This document shows, piece by piece, positions 18,164 through 26,300 of a DNA stretch of 64,000 nt. The position numbers were made by a program, and so were the translations under genes. Numbering within the stretch: position 1 is the first letter of the stretch; each line of letters begins with the position of its first letter. Below the pieces are notes generated by a model. The model saw nothing but the letters and a program-made list of their open reading frames with translations. It did no database searches and was not told where the DNA came from. Source of the stretch: Paenibacillus sp. Root444D2 (lineage in GTDB: Bacteria > Bacillota > Bacilli > Paenibacillales > NBRC-103111); contig NZ_LMEO01000053.1 of NCBI RefSeq assembly GCF_001426375.1, positions 62,499-126,498 on the forward strand, read 5' to 3'.

Positions 18164-19513
18164 CTATTTGAAATATTTCGGTGCGTTTTCTTTAATGGCA
18201 TCGTCCATCTCACGAGCAAAATCCTTCGGATCGATAGCACCCATGCCCAAGGCATTCAGTTCATTGCCCAGCGTTTCGTTCGTCGCAGGGTCGAGTCTAG
18301 TATCCCACGGTACAGCGAATACAGTACCCGATTTCGAGATTTCGTCCTGGATATTGTAGAAGATATCCGGCATACCGTCCATTTTGGCCAGCGAATACTT
18401 AAATGGGGAGAATTGTCCTTTCTTCGTATAGGCCTCTGGATATTTATCTAGCAAATACTTCACGAATCCCTTCATATTATCGTCGAAGGTATTCTTGTTG
18501 AAAGCGAGACCGATACCCGAGTTAATGAAATAATCGTTCGAAGCTGTTTTAGCGCTATCCATAGTCGGCATCAGGAAGTACCCGATATTGTCTTTCATCT
18601 CCGGGCTAATTTTGTCATTGGCGAAATTCATCGTTTCCCAGGAACCCATGTAGTAGATTCCCGTTTTGCCTGCCAGGAACAAGTCCCGTGCCGCCGTGTA
18701 ATCCGTCGTAGAGAATCCTTGTTGGAAGTATCCCTTCGAACCTAGATCATGGACAAAGTTAATCGCTTCCATTCCGGCAGGATCTTTGAACGACGCTTTT
18801 CCTTGTTTTACATTCTCGATGAAATCGTTGCCCGTCATGCGGAATGGTTTGAAGGCCAAGTATCGCAGAACCGGCCATTTATCCTTTCCGTCGACTGCAA
18901 TCGGTGTAATCTTGTTGCTCTTGATCGTGTCTGCAACTTTCATGAATTCGTCGAATGTTTTCGGCGGCGTGATACCGAGGTTCTTGAACATTTTGATGTT
19001 GTACCAGAATACCTCAATACCGAATTCCAGCGGAAGCGTGTACATGCTTCCGTCCGCAAATTGCTGGTATTGAAGCGCAATTGGGCGGAAATCATTATAT
19101 TTGTCTAGTTCCTGAAGCATCTGTTTCGTGTCGACGAGCTTGCCTTGCTTGGTCAACTGCGCTGCGTAAGCATCGGAATCCGTGTCGAACATATCCGGCA
19201 TTTCGTTGCTCGCGATCAGTGTATGAAGCTTCTGTAAGTAAGACGGTCGATCGCCAGTCCCTTCAAGAACGAGTTGGAATTCTGGATGCGTCTTCGAGTA
19301 TTCATCTGCGATCTCTTTAACAGTAACGGCCGGAGCACTGTCTACACCTCGACCCACGAACCATTTGTACGTTTTCTTCGTGGCATTGCCAGCGGTAGCG
19401 GCCGGACTTGCTTTTCCCGTGTCCGCGTTCTGTTTTGCACTGCATGCACTAAGTAGAGGAATTGAGATCACAACCGAAAGGGCAAGCACAGACCATTTAG
19501 TAAAGCGTTTCAT
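18164..19513 (-). CDS. Sugar ABC transporter substrate-binding lipoprotein
   Basis: A 449-aa family-1 extracellular binding protein. The signal peptide ends in the lipobox LLSAC (Cys near residue 24), so it is anchored to the outer face of the membrane. AAGGGGGTTATCCA precedes the ATG. Internal features fit MsmE-type oligosaccharide binders (for example GKTGIYYMGSWE near 270). It lies 12 bp downstream of the GH32-like gene and upstream of two permeases, so the ligand is probably a fructose-containing oligosaccharide or sucrose-like sugar; this is inferred from context. Confidence 0.9.
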   Translation of the reverse strand: MKRFTKWSVLALSVVISIPLLSACSAKQNADTGKASPAATAGNATKKTYKWFVGRGVDSAPAVTVKEIADEYSKTHPEFQLVLEGTGDRPSYLQKLHTLIASNEMPDMFDTDSDAYAAQLTKQGKLVDTKQMLQELDKYNDFRPIALQYQQFADGSMYTLPLEFGIEVFWYNIKMFKNLGITPPKTFDEFMKVADTIKSNKITPIAVDGKDKWPVLRYLAFKPFRMTGNDFIENVKQGKASFKDPAGMEAINFVHDLGSKGYFQQGFSTTDYTAARDLFLAGKTGIYYMGSWETMNFANDKISPEMKDNIGYFLMPTMDSAKTASNDYFINSGIGLAFNKNTFDDNMKGFVKYLLDKYPEAYTKKGQFSPFKYSLAKMDGMPDIFYNIQDEISKSGTVFAVPWDTRLDPATNETLGNELNALGMGAIDPKDFAREMDDAIKENAPKYFK

Positions 19514-19525
19514 TGGATAACCCCC

Positions 19526-20989
19526 TTATGAATTTGGAACTGATAGTTCTACTTGTTCAAATATGGCGCGTCCTTCCTGGACGAAGAATCCCCAGTCGCC
19601 TTCTTTCATGTTGTAAATCCTCGTGGTCATCGCTACTTGATTGTTCAAATAAACAACGCATACGGAATTTTCGACGATAACCTTGATTTCATACGCGATG
19701 CCGGCTTGTAAATCGATAGGTATTTCCAGCTCTACCGCATACGGCTTATCTCCCGCAATGTGCCATTGAGCTTCTCCCTTAATTCTTCTTGGCCAGAAGT
19801 CGAATACGAGCCGGTTATGCATCGGTTCGATGCGAATGTAATAGCACTCGTCCATATTTGAGTTTGCTCTTAGCATAACGCCACAGCCGCGTGTCTGGTC
19901 TGTGAACGTCACATTCGCCTTGATTTTGCAAGTGGCAGGCATCGCCCCTGCCGAAATGGAAGCGAATGTTTCATCAGCTTCCACGAATGCGGAAACGTCT
20001 ATTGTATGCCAATTTCCAATCCGCGCTTGATATAGGATAGGTTGCTGGCTACCAAAATGTCGATCCAAGGCCTCCGGGGTGTGGACTGTCAACGTCCCGT
20101 CGGTCTGCTGGGCCACCTCATGTACAACTAGATTGCCGGCCCATTGCCAATCGCCAAAATCATTTTCATGTTCCTTGCTTGGGACCCAACCGAACGCGTA
20201 CCGTTTTTCTCCATCGCCCCACGTTTTGGCAGCATAGAATGCGCGCCCGTCGAACGCATCATGTTTCGGCGCCGTCCAAGGACCACTAAGGGATTTGCTC
20301 ATCCGGTAATGAGTGACAAAACGTTCAGAGAACGTGGAGTACACCAGGTACCACCATTCGCCTATTCGGAACAAATCTGGACATTCGTGGGTCACATACA
20401 GCTTTGGATCCCAGAAAGGCTCGCGAATTTCCCATGACTTCAGATCCTTCGACGAGCAAAGTGCAATGCAGCCTCTTCGTCTCGCGAGTCCTTCTTTAAG
20501 TCTGGCAGCAAGCAGCATCCAGTATTCCCCTGCTTCTTCGTTCCAAATCACATGTGGGTCCCTCCAATCATGCCGCTCATACCGAACCCCATCTGAATAG
20601 AACGTGTCCTCAGGAAGTTTCGTCCATGTCTCCATATCCTTGCTGACAGCATGCATAACACACTCGAGCGGTATGCCATCCTCGCAAAAATTCGGATAAA
20701 GATTTTTGCCAGTATAGAAGAGATGATATTCGCCATTCGCTTCAATGATAGAGCCTGTATAGCAATTCATATCCTGCTCTTCATTACTGCCGTGCTTCAA
20801 CTTTTCCCCCATCTCTTCATATGTAACGAAATCGTTAGAGCGAAGCTCGAACCAGGAAGTGCCTTCTCCGTACATTTGCTTGTTCTCTCTCCAATCATGA
20901 AGATAGAACAGTCTGAACGTCCCGTCCTTGTAGAAGGGAATTAAATCTCCTACCCAAGCTTTATCGGGTTTATAAAATCTGTTTGACAT
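19526..20989 (-). CDS. GH32-family beta-fructosidase-like enzyme
   Basis: A 487-aa intracellular glycoside hydrolase without signal peptide. The ATG at 20989 follows GAAAGGAGTCGCTAC; the longer frame to 21124 crosses the promoter and is rejected. The five-blade propeller signatures of clan GH-J are present in altered form: WVGDLIPFY in place of WMNDPNG but keeping the nucleophile Asp (about residue 14), HDWRDPHV (RDP motif) and ECPDLF (acid/base Glu). A C-terminal beta-sandwich follows from about residue 340. It heads an operon with a sugar importer and two-component system, so it should hydrolyse the imported fructoside. The altered first block makes exact substrate uncertain. Confidence 0.8.
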   Translation of the reverse strand: MSNRFYKPDKAWVGDLIPFYKDGTFRLFYLHDWRENKQMYGEGTSWFELRSNDFVTYEEMGEKLKHGSNEEQDMNCYTGSIIEANGEYHLFYTGKNLYPNFCEDGIPLECVMHAVSKDMETWTKLPEDTFYSDGVRYERHDWRDPHVIWNEEAGEYWMLLAARLKEGLARRRGCIALCSSKDLKSWEIREPFWDPKLYVTHECPDLFRIGEWWYLVYSTFSERFVTHYRMSKSLSGPWTAPKHDAFDGRAFYAAKTWGDGEKRYAFGWVPSKEHENDFGDWQWAGNLVVHEVAQQTDGTLTVHTPEALDRHFGSQQPILYQARIGNWHTIDVSAFVEADETFASISAGAMPATCKIKANVTFTDQTRGCGVMLRANSNMDECYYIRIEPMHNRLVFDFWPRRIKGEAQWHIAGDKPYAVELEIPIDLQAGIAYEIKVIVENSVCVVYLNNQVAMTTRIYNMKEGDWGFFVQEGRAIFEQVELSVPNS

Positions 20990-21019
20990 GTAGCGACTCC
21001 TTTCGGTTGTTGTAATTCT

Positions 21020-21049
21020 ATTATAGAACGACTTAGAAAGCGCTTTAAA
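21020..21049 (-). promoter_or_regulatory. Promoter with overlapping CRE-like palindrome for the GH32 operon
   Basis: On the minus strand TTTAAAGCGCTTTCTAA (21033-21049) is a near-perfect CcpA catabolite-responsive element. A TATAAT box (21020-21025) lies downstream, with a TTAAAG -35-like element at 17-bp spacing inside the CRE. Binding there would block RNA polymerase, so carbon catabolite repression of the GH32-importer operon is expected. Confidence 0.65.
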
Positions 21050-21367
21050 TTCAAACATTTTTTTTATATGTTCAATATTTTTAGATTTGAACTCTACAGG
21101 TCCGAAGTCGTGTTTATTTAGCATGTTGAGAGAGGATTTCTCGTTGTTGTAACAAAGTACCTAATGCCAGAATGAAGCTATTTTTTCATTTCTTCATCAT
21201 AATTGATGGCCTATCGATGTCTCGCAACGGTGTGACTTATCTAGCTTCCATACGACTAAACCACTCTCTCTTCCTCAATGTAACGTTGATTTTCTACTTC
21301 AGAACTTGTTTGTCACCCAACACTGGGCTACTTCATTTCAAGCGTCCGGGAGCTCCTGACAAGATAA

Positions 21368-21574
21368 GAAAAGACAGAGAAGTGGGCTAAAGCCACCATG
21401 TCGGAGCTCGTCCTTCACGGAGCGAAGCTGCTTCTTGCCAATCCGATGCTGTCTGTACAGAAGATTTCCTCGGTTCTTGGCTACAGGGATAACGCCCATT
21501 TCAGCCGACAATTCAAACGGTGGTCGGGGATCTCTCCAAGCGAGTATAGAAAGCTATGTTCCATATACGAATAG
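21368..21574 (+). pseudogene. C-terminal fragment of an AraC-family regulator
   Basis: A plus-strand open stretch of 68 codons, closed upstream by TAA at 21365, ends in TAG at 21572. It encodes most of one AraC double HTH: AKLLLANPMLSVQKISSVLG, YRDNAHFSRQFKRW and SGISPSEYRKL. No upstream sensing domain or ribosome site is visible, so it is the remnant of a larger regulator, probably once controlling the neighbouring uronate or GH32 genes. A short product from ATG 21398 is formally possible but unlikely. Confidence 0.7.
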
Positions 21575-21612
21575 AGGTGCCAACAACACTGACTGTTCCG
21601 GAAATAGAACAA

Positions 21613-21643
21613 GCACTGCCTTTTGTATGAAAAAGGACAGTGC
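21613..21643 (+). terminator. Terminator-like hairpin after AraC remnant
   Basis: An inverted repeat GCACTGCCTTTT / AAAAGGACAGTGC with one bulged base and a 6-nt loop lies about 40 bp after the stop of the AraC fragment. A T-run (TGCTTTTTTTAT) follows only about 15 bp later. Probably the old terminator of that gene. Confidence 0.5.
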
Positions 21644-21803
21644 ATGTGCGGAATTTATGCTTTTTTTATACAGTCTTGCTTCCTTTTGTGCTATGACTTA
21701 CCATGTGTCGGACACGTAATCCGACATTAGTGAGGATAAGAATACGGCTGGACCGACAGGTACAGTAAAGATTGAGCTGCAAACTTTAGAATGTTTAAAA
21801 TGC

Positions 21804-22658
21804 TTACACGCCCGAGTAAGCCATAAATCCGCCATCCACAGGGATGGTGGCACCGGTAACGAAGCCAGACAAATTGGCGTCCGTCAACCATAGAAGCGTG
21901 CCAAGCAGATCCTCGGGCTTGCCGAAGCGGCGCATCGGCGTATGGTTTATGATCTTGTGTGAGCGTTCGGTTAGCGAACCGTCTTCTTTGAGCAGCAGCC
22001 TCTCATTCTGCTTCGTCAAGAAGAAGCCGGGCGCAATGGCGTTGACGCGGATGCCGCTTTCGGCCAAGTGCACGGCCAGCCACTGCGTGAAGTTGTCGAT
22101 CGCTGCCTTCGCGGCACTGTAAGCCGGAACCTTCGTCATCGGCGAAGGGGCGCTCATTGATGAAATGTTGATGACGGTAACATCTGATCTGCCGATCATC
22201 TGTCTCGTGAAGATCTGCGTCGGAATGAGGGTTCCAACGAAATTCAGGTCAAGTACATTACGGAAGCCTGTCACGCTAAGATCATAAAACGTTTGGATGT
22301 CCGGGTTGGCTAAGTCTTCCAATTTAAACGTTTCATTCGTCGTGTTTGCGCTGGCATGGTTGCCGCCTGCGCCATTTATCAGGATGTCGCACGGGCCAAA
22401 CTGCTCCATAACCGCTTCGGCAGCTAGCGTTACACTATCTGCGTCGGTCACATCGCAAGATAACGCAATGGCTTCGCCGCCAGCGGCTGTGATCTCGGTC
22501 ACGACTTCTAGGCCCTTGTCCAGCGAGCGATTCAGAATCGCAACACGCCCGCCTTGACGCGCCAGTTCCAGAGCCATGACCCGGCATAGCACGCCGGCCC
22601 CTCCTGTAATAACGATGATTTTTCCTTGTAACGATGGAAAATAAGTGATATCGATCAT
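21804..22658 (-). CDS. uxuB: SDR-family D-mannonate oxidoreductase (fructuronate reductase type)
   Basis: A 284-aa short-chain dehydrogenase, likely interconverting D-fructuronate and D-mannonate with NAD(P)H. It shows the Rossmann start VITGGAGVLCR near residue 16 (the usual last Gly of the motif is Cys here), the NGAGGNH block near 95, the catalytic Ser in INISSMS and YSAAK near 175. The GTLIPTQIF and FFLTKQN regions match the SDR-type mannonate oxidoreductases of Bacillus (YjmF group). Its start lies 2 bp after the uxuA stop, so the two are translated from one mRNA. Identification of the substrate rests largely on that neighbour. Confidence 0.8.
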   Translation of the reverse strand: MIDITYFPSLQGKIIVITGGAGVLCRVMALELARQGGRVAILNRSLDKGLEVVTEITAAGGEAIALSCDVTDADSVTLAAEAVMEQFGPCDILINGAGGNHASANTTNETFKLEDLANPDIQTFYDLSVTGFRNVLDLNFVGTLIPTQIFTRQMIGRSDVTVINISSMSAPSPMTKVPAYSAAKAAIDNFTQWLAVHLAESGIRVNAIAPGFFLTKQNERLLLKEDGSLTERSHKIINHTPMRRFGKPEDLLGTLLWLTDANLSGFVTGATIPVDGGFMAYSGV

Positions 22659-22660
22659 GT

Positions 22661-23743
22661 CTAGTTGACCATCCTTTCTGCTTTTTCGCTTCTGCGGTTA
22701 GCGTCCCATAATCCCCACAAATACATGATGCCCAGTGCCCGATCGTAAAGGCCGTACCCGGGTCTGCACTGCTCATCCCAGATATGTCTACCGTGATCCG
22801 GGCGGCAATAACCATCGTAATCATTTGCGTGCAGCGCGTTTACAATGCCGGCAATATCCACAGTCCCGTCCGTCGAACGATGGGAAGTTTCAATAAAATC
22901 GCCATTCTCATAGACACGAACATTGCGAATATGCGCAAACGGAATACGGTCGGCAAACTCATGAACGATTCCTATAATATCATTGGACGGGTTCGCTCCG
23001 AGCGATCCGCTACACATTGTAAGACCATTATAGGGACTGTCAAATAGCCCTAGAAAACGACGAATATTCGCTTGACTGGTAATGATGCGCGGCAATCCGA
23101 AGATAGGCCAAGGCGGATCATCTGGATGGATAGCCATACGGATGTCATGTTCAGCAGCGAATGGAATGATTTCATCCAGAAAGTACTTAGCATTCACCCA
23201 AAGATGCTCTTCCGTCACTTCTTGGTAGGCTTCGAACAATTCTGTTAAACGAGCCAGCCGCTCCGGCTCCCAGCCCGGCATCGTGAACTTTGGATTAGCG
23301 TTAATCCTCTCCACCTGCTCGAACAGATTGAGATTAGCGACTTTACTTTTCTCATAAAATAGCGCTGTTGATCCATCTTCCAACGCTTTGTGCAGATCGG
23401 TTCGTATCCAGTCAAACACGGGCATGAAATTATAGCAAATCACCTTAACACCGACCTTTGCCAGTTTAACGATAGTCTTCTTATAATTAGCGATGTAGGT
23501 GTCACGGCTCGGAAGCCCAAGTTTGATATCTTCATGAATGTTGACGCTTTCAACAACTTTCATATGAAGACCGGCCTGGTCGGCAGCAGCCTTGACCTTC
23601 ATGATTTTATCCATCGGCCACTCTTCACCGGCCGGAGCATCATGCAGAGCCCAAACAATGCCCTCCACACCGGGAATTTGTCTAATTTGATCCAATGTCA
23701 CTGTATCGTTGCCCTCGCCAAACCAGCGAAAAACCATTTTCAT
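22661..23743 (-). CDS. uxuA: Mannonate dehydratase
   Basis: A 360-aa enzyme of the UxuA family (TIM barrel), converting D-mannonate to 2-keto-3-deoxy-gluconate in hexuronate breakdown. The start MKMVFRWFGEGNDTVTLDQIRQ is typical, as are VVESVNIHEDIK, CYNFMPVFDWIRTDL, MAIHPDDPPWP, CSGSLGANPSND, HIRNV and the C-terminal RPDHGRHIWDE with GYGLYDRALG. It follows a GntR regulator and precedes the SDR oxidoreductase. Uronates released by the GH28/lyase locus about 10 kb away would enter this pathway. Confidence 0.95.
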   Translation of the reverse strand: MKMVFRWFGEGNDTVTLDQIRQIPGVEGIVWALHDAPAGEEWPMDKIMKVKAAADQAGLHMKVVESVNIHEDIKLGLPSRDTYIANYKKTIVKLAKVGVKVICYNFMPVFDWIRTDLHKALEDGSTALFYEKSKVANLNLFEQVERINANPKFTMPGWEPERLARLTELFEAYQEVTEEHLWVNAKYFLDEIIPFAAEHDIRMAIHPDDPPWPIFGLPRIITSQANIRRFLGLFDSPYNGLTMCSGSLGANPSNDIIGIVHEFADRIPFAHIRNVRVYENGDFIETSHRSTDGTVDIAGIVNALHANDYDGYCRPDHGRHIWDEQCRPGYGLYDRALGIMYLWGLWDANRRSEKAERMVN

Positions 23744-23800
23744 CGAACACTTCCGCCTCCTATCAGCTATTTATTGCAACTTTTGATTTCCTAATCGGCT

Positions 23801-24472
23801 TCATTTAAAATAAGCCGGAAATTTCTCCTTAAGTATGGCTTGATCAGCAATCGTGAGGTGCAGATGAGTGTTCATCAATTGCTCAGCCTTTCCGACCTGA
23901 TGAAGTTCGATCGCTTCCACCATCTGTTGATGATGATCATACAGCTCATCCCAACGGTGATCTGCTGCCAGTCTGAGCATACGGGTGCGATTGAGATGAA
24001 CATTGATTTGCTGGATCACAGCCCATGTATTCAGCTTCCTACAGCCTACAAATATCGTCCGATGAAACGCTTCGTCAAGCTCGAACATCATTTTGAAGTC
24101 CTGCTCACGCATACTAATTTGCTGCTGCGCCAGATTGGACAGAAGCATCTGGAAAGACTCTGCTGGGAAGTTAGCGCAAGCTAGGCTGATGACGGCTCGT
24201 TCCAACTGTTCCCGGATGAAACGAGCCTCTTCCACTAGCTGCAAGTCGATGAGTGACACGACCGTGCCGCGCTGGGGATAGATATCCAGTAGACCTTCCT
24301 GTGATAATTGAACGAAACTTTCGCGTACCGGGGTCCGGCTCACATTAAATTTAACTGATATTTCTTTCTCGGAGATAACAGTGCCCGGCAGCAGATCGAG
24401 TTGAAGTATTTGCTCTTTTAGCTCATGATAGACTGCATCACGGGAAGTACTTATATGTGGTTTTATATACAA
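23801..24472 (-). CDS. GntR-family (FadR/FCD subfamily) regulator of the uxu genes
   Basis: A 223-aa repressor. The N-terminal winged helix (about 10-75) is recognised by YHELKEQILQLDLLPG, ISEKEISVKFNVSRTPVRES and LSQEGLLDIYPQRGTVV. The C-terminal FCD helical ligand-binding domain (about 85-215) has the metal-binding His-rich pattern EAFHRTIF, YDHHQQMVEAI and HLHLTIA. It begins with TTG preceded by GGGAGG. It lies just upstream of uxuA and downstream of a long palindrome, so it most likely represses its own operon and is relieved by a hexuronate or mannonate-type metabolite. Confidence 0.85.
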   Translation of the reverse strand: MYIKPHISTSRDAVYHELKEQILQLDLLPGTVISEKEISVKFNVSRTPVRESFVQLSQEGLLDIYPQRGTVVSLIDLQLVEEARFIREQLERAVISLACANFPAESFQMLLSNLAQQQISMREQDFKMMFELDEAFHRTIFVGCRKLNTWAVIQQINVHLNRTRMLRLAADHRWDELYDHHQQMVEAIELHQVGKAEQLMNTHLHLTIADQAILKEKFPAYFK

Positions 24473-24501
24473 TGTTGTGATTCACCTCCCTGATTTATCT
24501 T

Positions 24502-24545
24502 ATACCCTTCATACTACCATACTTGTATGGTAGTATGAAGGGTAT
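24502..24545. promoter_or_regulatory. Perfect palindrome with 21-bp arms upstream of gntR-uxuA-uxuB
   Basis: Arms 24502-24522 and 24525-24545 are perfect inverted repeats around TT. The core reads CCATACTTGTATGG, and GTAGTATGAAGG extends it. It lies 30-73 bp upstream of the gntR start and between two divergent operons. It suits a GntR operator, but the arms are much longer than usual, so the transcript could also form a strong hairpin. Confidence 0.6.
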
Positions 24546-24627
24546 TTCTTGTATTGTTTGATGATCCTTACTCTCTGAAGAGAATCCTAAGTAAATCAAA
24601 TGCTTTAATCTCTTCTCCCCCCGCCCA

Positions 24628-24666
24628 TTGACATTTCATCTCCCACGTAATAAAATATTTTTACGT
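24628..24666 (+). promoter_or_regulatory. SigmaA-type promoter with inverted repeat for the ArsR-like/clpP operon
   Basis: TTGACA (24628-24633), 17-bp spacer, TAAAAT (24651-24656). An inverted repeat ACGTAA (24645-24650) / TTACGT (24661-24666) straddles the -10 box, a natural autoregulatory operator. The regulator start lies about 45 bp downstream. Confidence 0.7.
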
Positions 24667-24699
24667 AACACATACTTTGTATTGGAGGCTATCCACTCC

Positions 24700-25284
24700 A
24701 TGCTAAAAGATATTCAAGACAGCTATTACATCGAGTCTCCAGAGCAAGCTACCGTCTTGTTGAACCCTATTCGCGGGGAGATCATTGCTCAGCTGCTGGA
24801 ACCTGGCTCTGCTGCTGAAGTGGCTCGAACACTCGGGGAAACGGCCCAACGCATTAACTATCACCTCAAAGCTTTGGAAAAAGCTGGCTTGGTTCAACGC
24901 GTTGGCACTCGTCAGGTGCGCAATCTGGTCGAAGTATTGTACAGAGCGATAGCCAAAACATTCGTATTGGCCGAATCGTTAAGTATGAAGCCTGAAACCT
25001 TGCAGAGGTTGAAGGACCAGAGCTCTTTGGCTCACCTTGTGACCACATCCGAGCGGATTCGTAGAGATGCGATGCTGCTTATGGAGCAATCCGATGTGGG
25101 CGAAGTGATTCCTAGTGCTACGCTTCAGCTGCAGGTCCATCTGTCTGATGAACAGCAAAGGCAAACATTCGTTGAGGAGTACGCTGCCATGGTGCAGCAA
25201 TTGGTTGATCGATACTCGGGCTGCAAAGACGGAAATGATGCTTATCAAGTCTTTTTAGCCGTATATCCCAAACCGAAAGAATGA
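24700..25284 (+). CDS. ArsR-like winged-helix transcriptional regulator
   Basis: A 194-aa protein from ATG 24700 with TTGGAGG about 13 nt upstream; the longer frame from 24628 would begin inside the promoter and is rejected. Residues about 20-90 form an ArsR/HTH_20-type winged helix (NPIRGEIIAQLL, EVARTLGETAQRINYHLKALEKAGLVQRVG). The C-terminal half (100-190) is a helical and beta region with no recognised ligand motif and no metal-binding Cys cluster. It is the first gene of an operon with a 97-aa unknown protein and a ClpP paralogue, and a promoter-straddling inverted repeat suggests self-control. The signal it senses is unknown. Confidence 0.8.
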   Translation: MLKDIQDSYYIESPEQATVLLNPIRGEIIAQLLEPGSAAEVARTLGETAQRINYHLKALEKAGLVQRVGTRQVRNLVEVLYRAIAKTFVLAESLSMKPETLQRLKDQSSLAHLVTTSERIRRDAMLLMEQSDVGEVIPSATLQLQVHLSDEQQRQTFVEEYAAMVQQLVDRYSGCKDGNDAYQVFLAVYPKPKE

Positions 25285-25297
25285 GGAGGCAAACGCC

Positions 25298-25591
25298 ATG
25301 AATCATGAACAACAAACAAGTAAACCGCAGAATGACGCAGTACCTGCAACACCTGTTATTGCTTGGGAGCAAGCCGTTGATCGTACTCCTGAAACCTCAG
25401 GAAGCAACGTGATCTCGATCGACTCTTATCGTCGTCAAGGCACCTCGCCTTATGAATCAGAAGCTACCTTCACCGTTCGTGAATTTCAAACCACCCCTGG
25501 CGAAGAACCGATCCGTTTAATCATGGTATCCTCTGGTTTTGGTCAAAAACGTACTGTCCACAGTCATACCGTCCAAAGCAAAGCTTCTTAA
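25298..25591 (+). CDS. Small protein of unknown function in the clpP operon
   Basis: A 97-aa soluble protein starting 14 bp after the regulator stop with a strong GAGGAGG site 8 nt before ATG. The N-terminal third is rich in Gln, Pro, Asn and Thr and probably disordered. The C-terminal half (about 55-95) has beta-like alternation: FTVREFQTTPGEEPIRL, IMVSSGFGQKRTVHSH. No signal peptide, membrane helix or known catalytic motif is seen. Its tight place between a regulator and ClpP suggests a substrate, adaptor or co-regulated factor of that protease, but this is inference. Confidence 0.7.
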   Translation: MNHEQQTSKPQNDAVPATPVIAWEQAVDRTPETSGSNVISIDSYRRQGTSPYESEATFTVREFQTTPGEEPIRLIMVSSGFGQKRTVHSHTVQSKAS

Positions 25592-25623
25592 ATATAATAC
25601 TTAAAAATGAAAGGATGATTCCT

Positions 25624-26205
25624 ATGAGTTTCATACCTATGGTAGTCGAACAATCTTCGCGCGGCGAGCGCTCTTACGACATTTATTCCAGATTGCTCAA
25701 AGATCGCATTGTGTTCCTTGGCACGGAGGTTAACGATCAAGTGGCGAATGCGATTGTTGCCCAATTGTTGTTCCTTTCCGCGGAAGATCCGGAGAAGGAT
25801 ATTTCTCTCTACATCAACTCACCCGGCGGTTCAACATCTGCAGGACTCGCGATTTTCGATACGATGCATTTCATTAAACCTGACGTTTCCACCATCTGCG
25901 TAGGTATGGCCGCATCCATGGGTGCCATTCTCTTAACGGCAGGTGCACCTGGCAAAAGGTTCGCTCTCCCTAATGCCGAGGTCATGATTCACCAACCATG
26001 GGGAGGCGCGCAAGGCCAAGCCAGCGATATTCATATTCGTGCCCAGCACATTCTCAAAACACGGCGAACACTCAATCGTATACTTGCTGATACAACTAAG
26101 CAGCCGATCGAGAAGATTGAACTAGATACAGACCGTGATTATTTCCTAACCGCTGAAGATGCGAAAACGTATGGGTTGATTGATAAGGTAATTGAGAAAA
26201 TCTAA
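25624..26205 (+). CDS. clpP: ATP-dependent Clp protease proteolytic subunit (ClpP paralogue)
   Basis: A 193-aa serine peptidase from ATG 25624, which follows GAAAGGATGA. The catalytic triad is complete: Ser98 in GMAASMGA, His123 in MIHQP and Asp172 in DTDRDYF. The handle region GGAQGQASDIHIRAQHI is present, as is the substrate-binding strand YINSPGGS. It should form tetradecameric rings with itself or with the main ClpP and work with a Clp ATPase encoded elsewhere. Being under an ArsR-like regulator with a small unknown protein is unlike the usual housekeeping clpP setting, so this is likely an accessory, conditionally expressed copy. Confidence 0.95.
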   Translation: MSFIPMVVEQSSRGERSYDIYSRLLKDRIVFLGTEVNDQVANAIVAQLLFLSAEDPEKDISLYINSPGGSTSAGLAIFDTMHFIKPDVSTICVGMAASMGAILLTAGAPGKRFALPNAEVMIHQPWGGAQGQASDIHIRAQHILKTRRTLNRILADTTKQPIEKIELDTDRDYFLTAEDAKTYGLIDKVIEKI

Positions 26206-26229
26206 TCGTTCATTTTATAAATCAAGATT

Positions 26230-26260
26230 GAAAAACCCTAGCCACTGGCTAGGGTTTTTC
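26230..26260. terminator. Bidirectional terminator between clpP and the ABC operon
   Basis: A strong stem GAAAAACCCTAGCC/GGCTAGGGTTTTTC with a short loop, A-rich on one side and T-rich on the other. It lies between the converging clpP operon (ends 26205) and the permease gene (ends 26301) and should serve both. Confidence 0.9.
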
Positions 26261-26300
26261 AATTGAGTCCCTTAAGGGAATGTACGTCTCCTATCAACCC

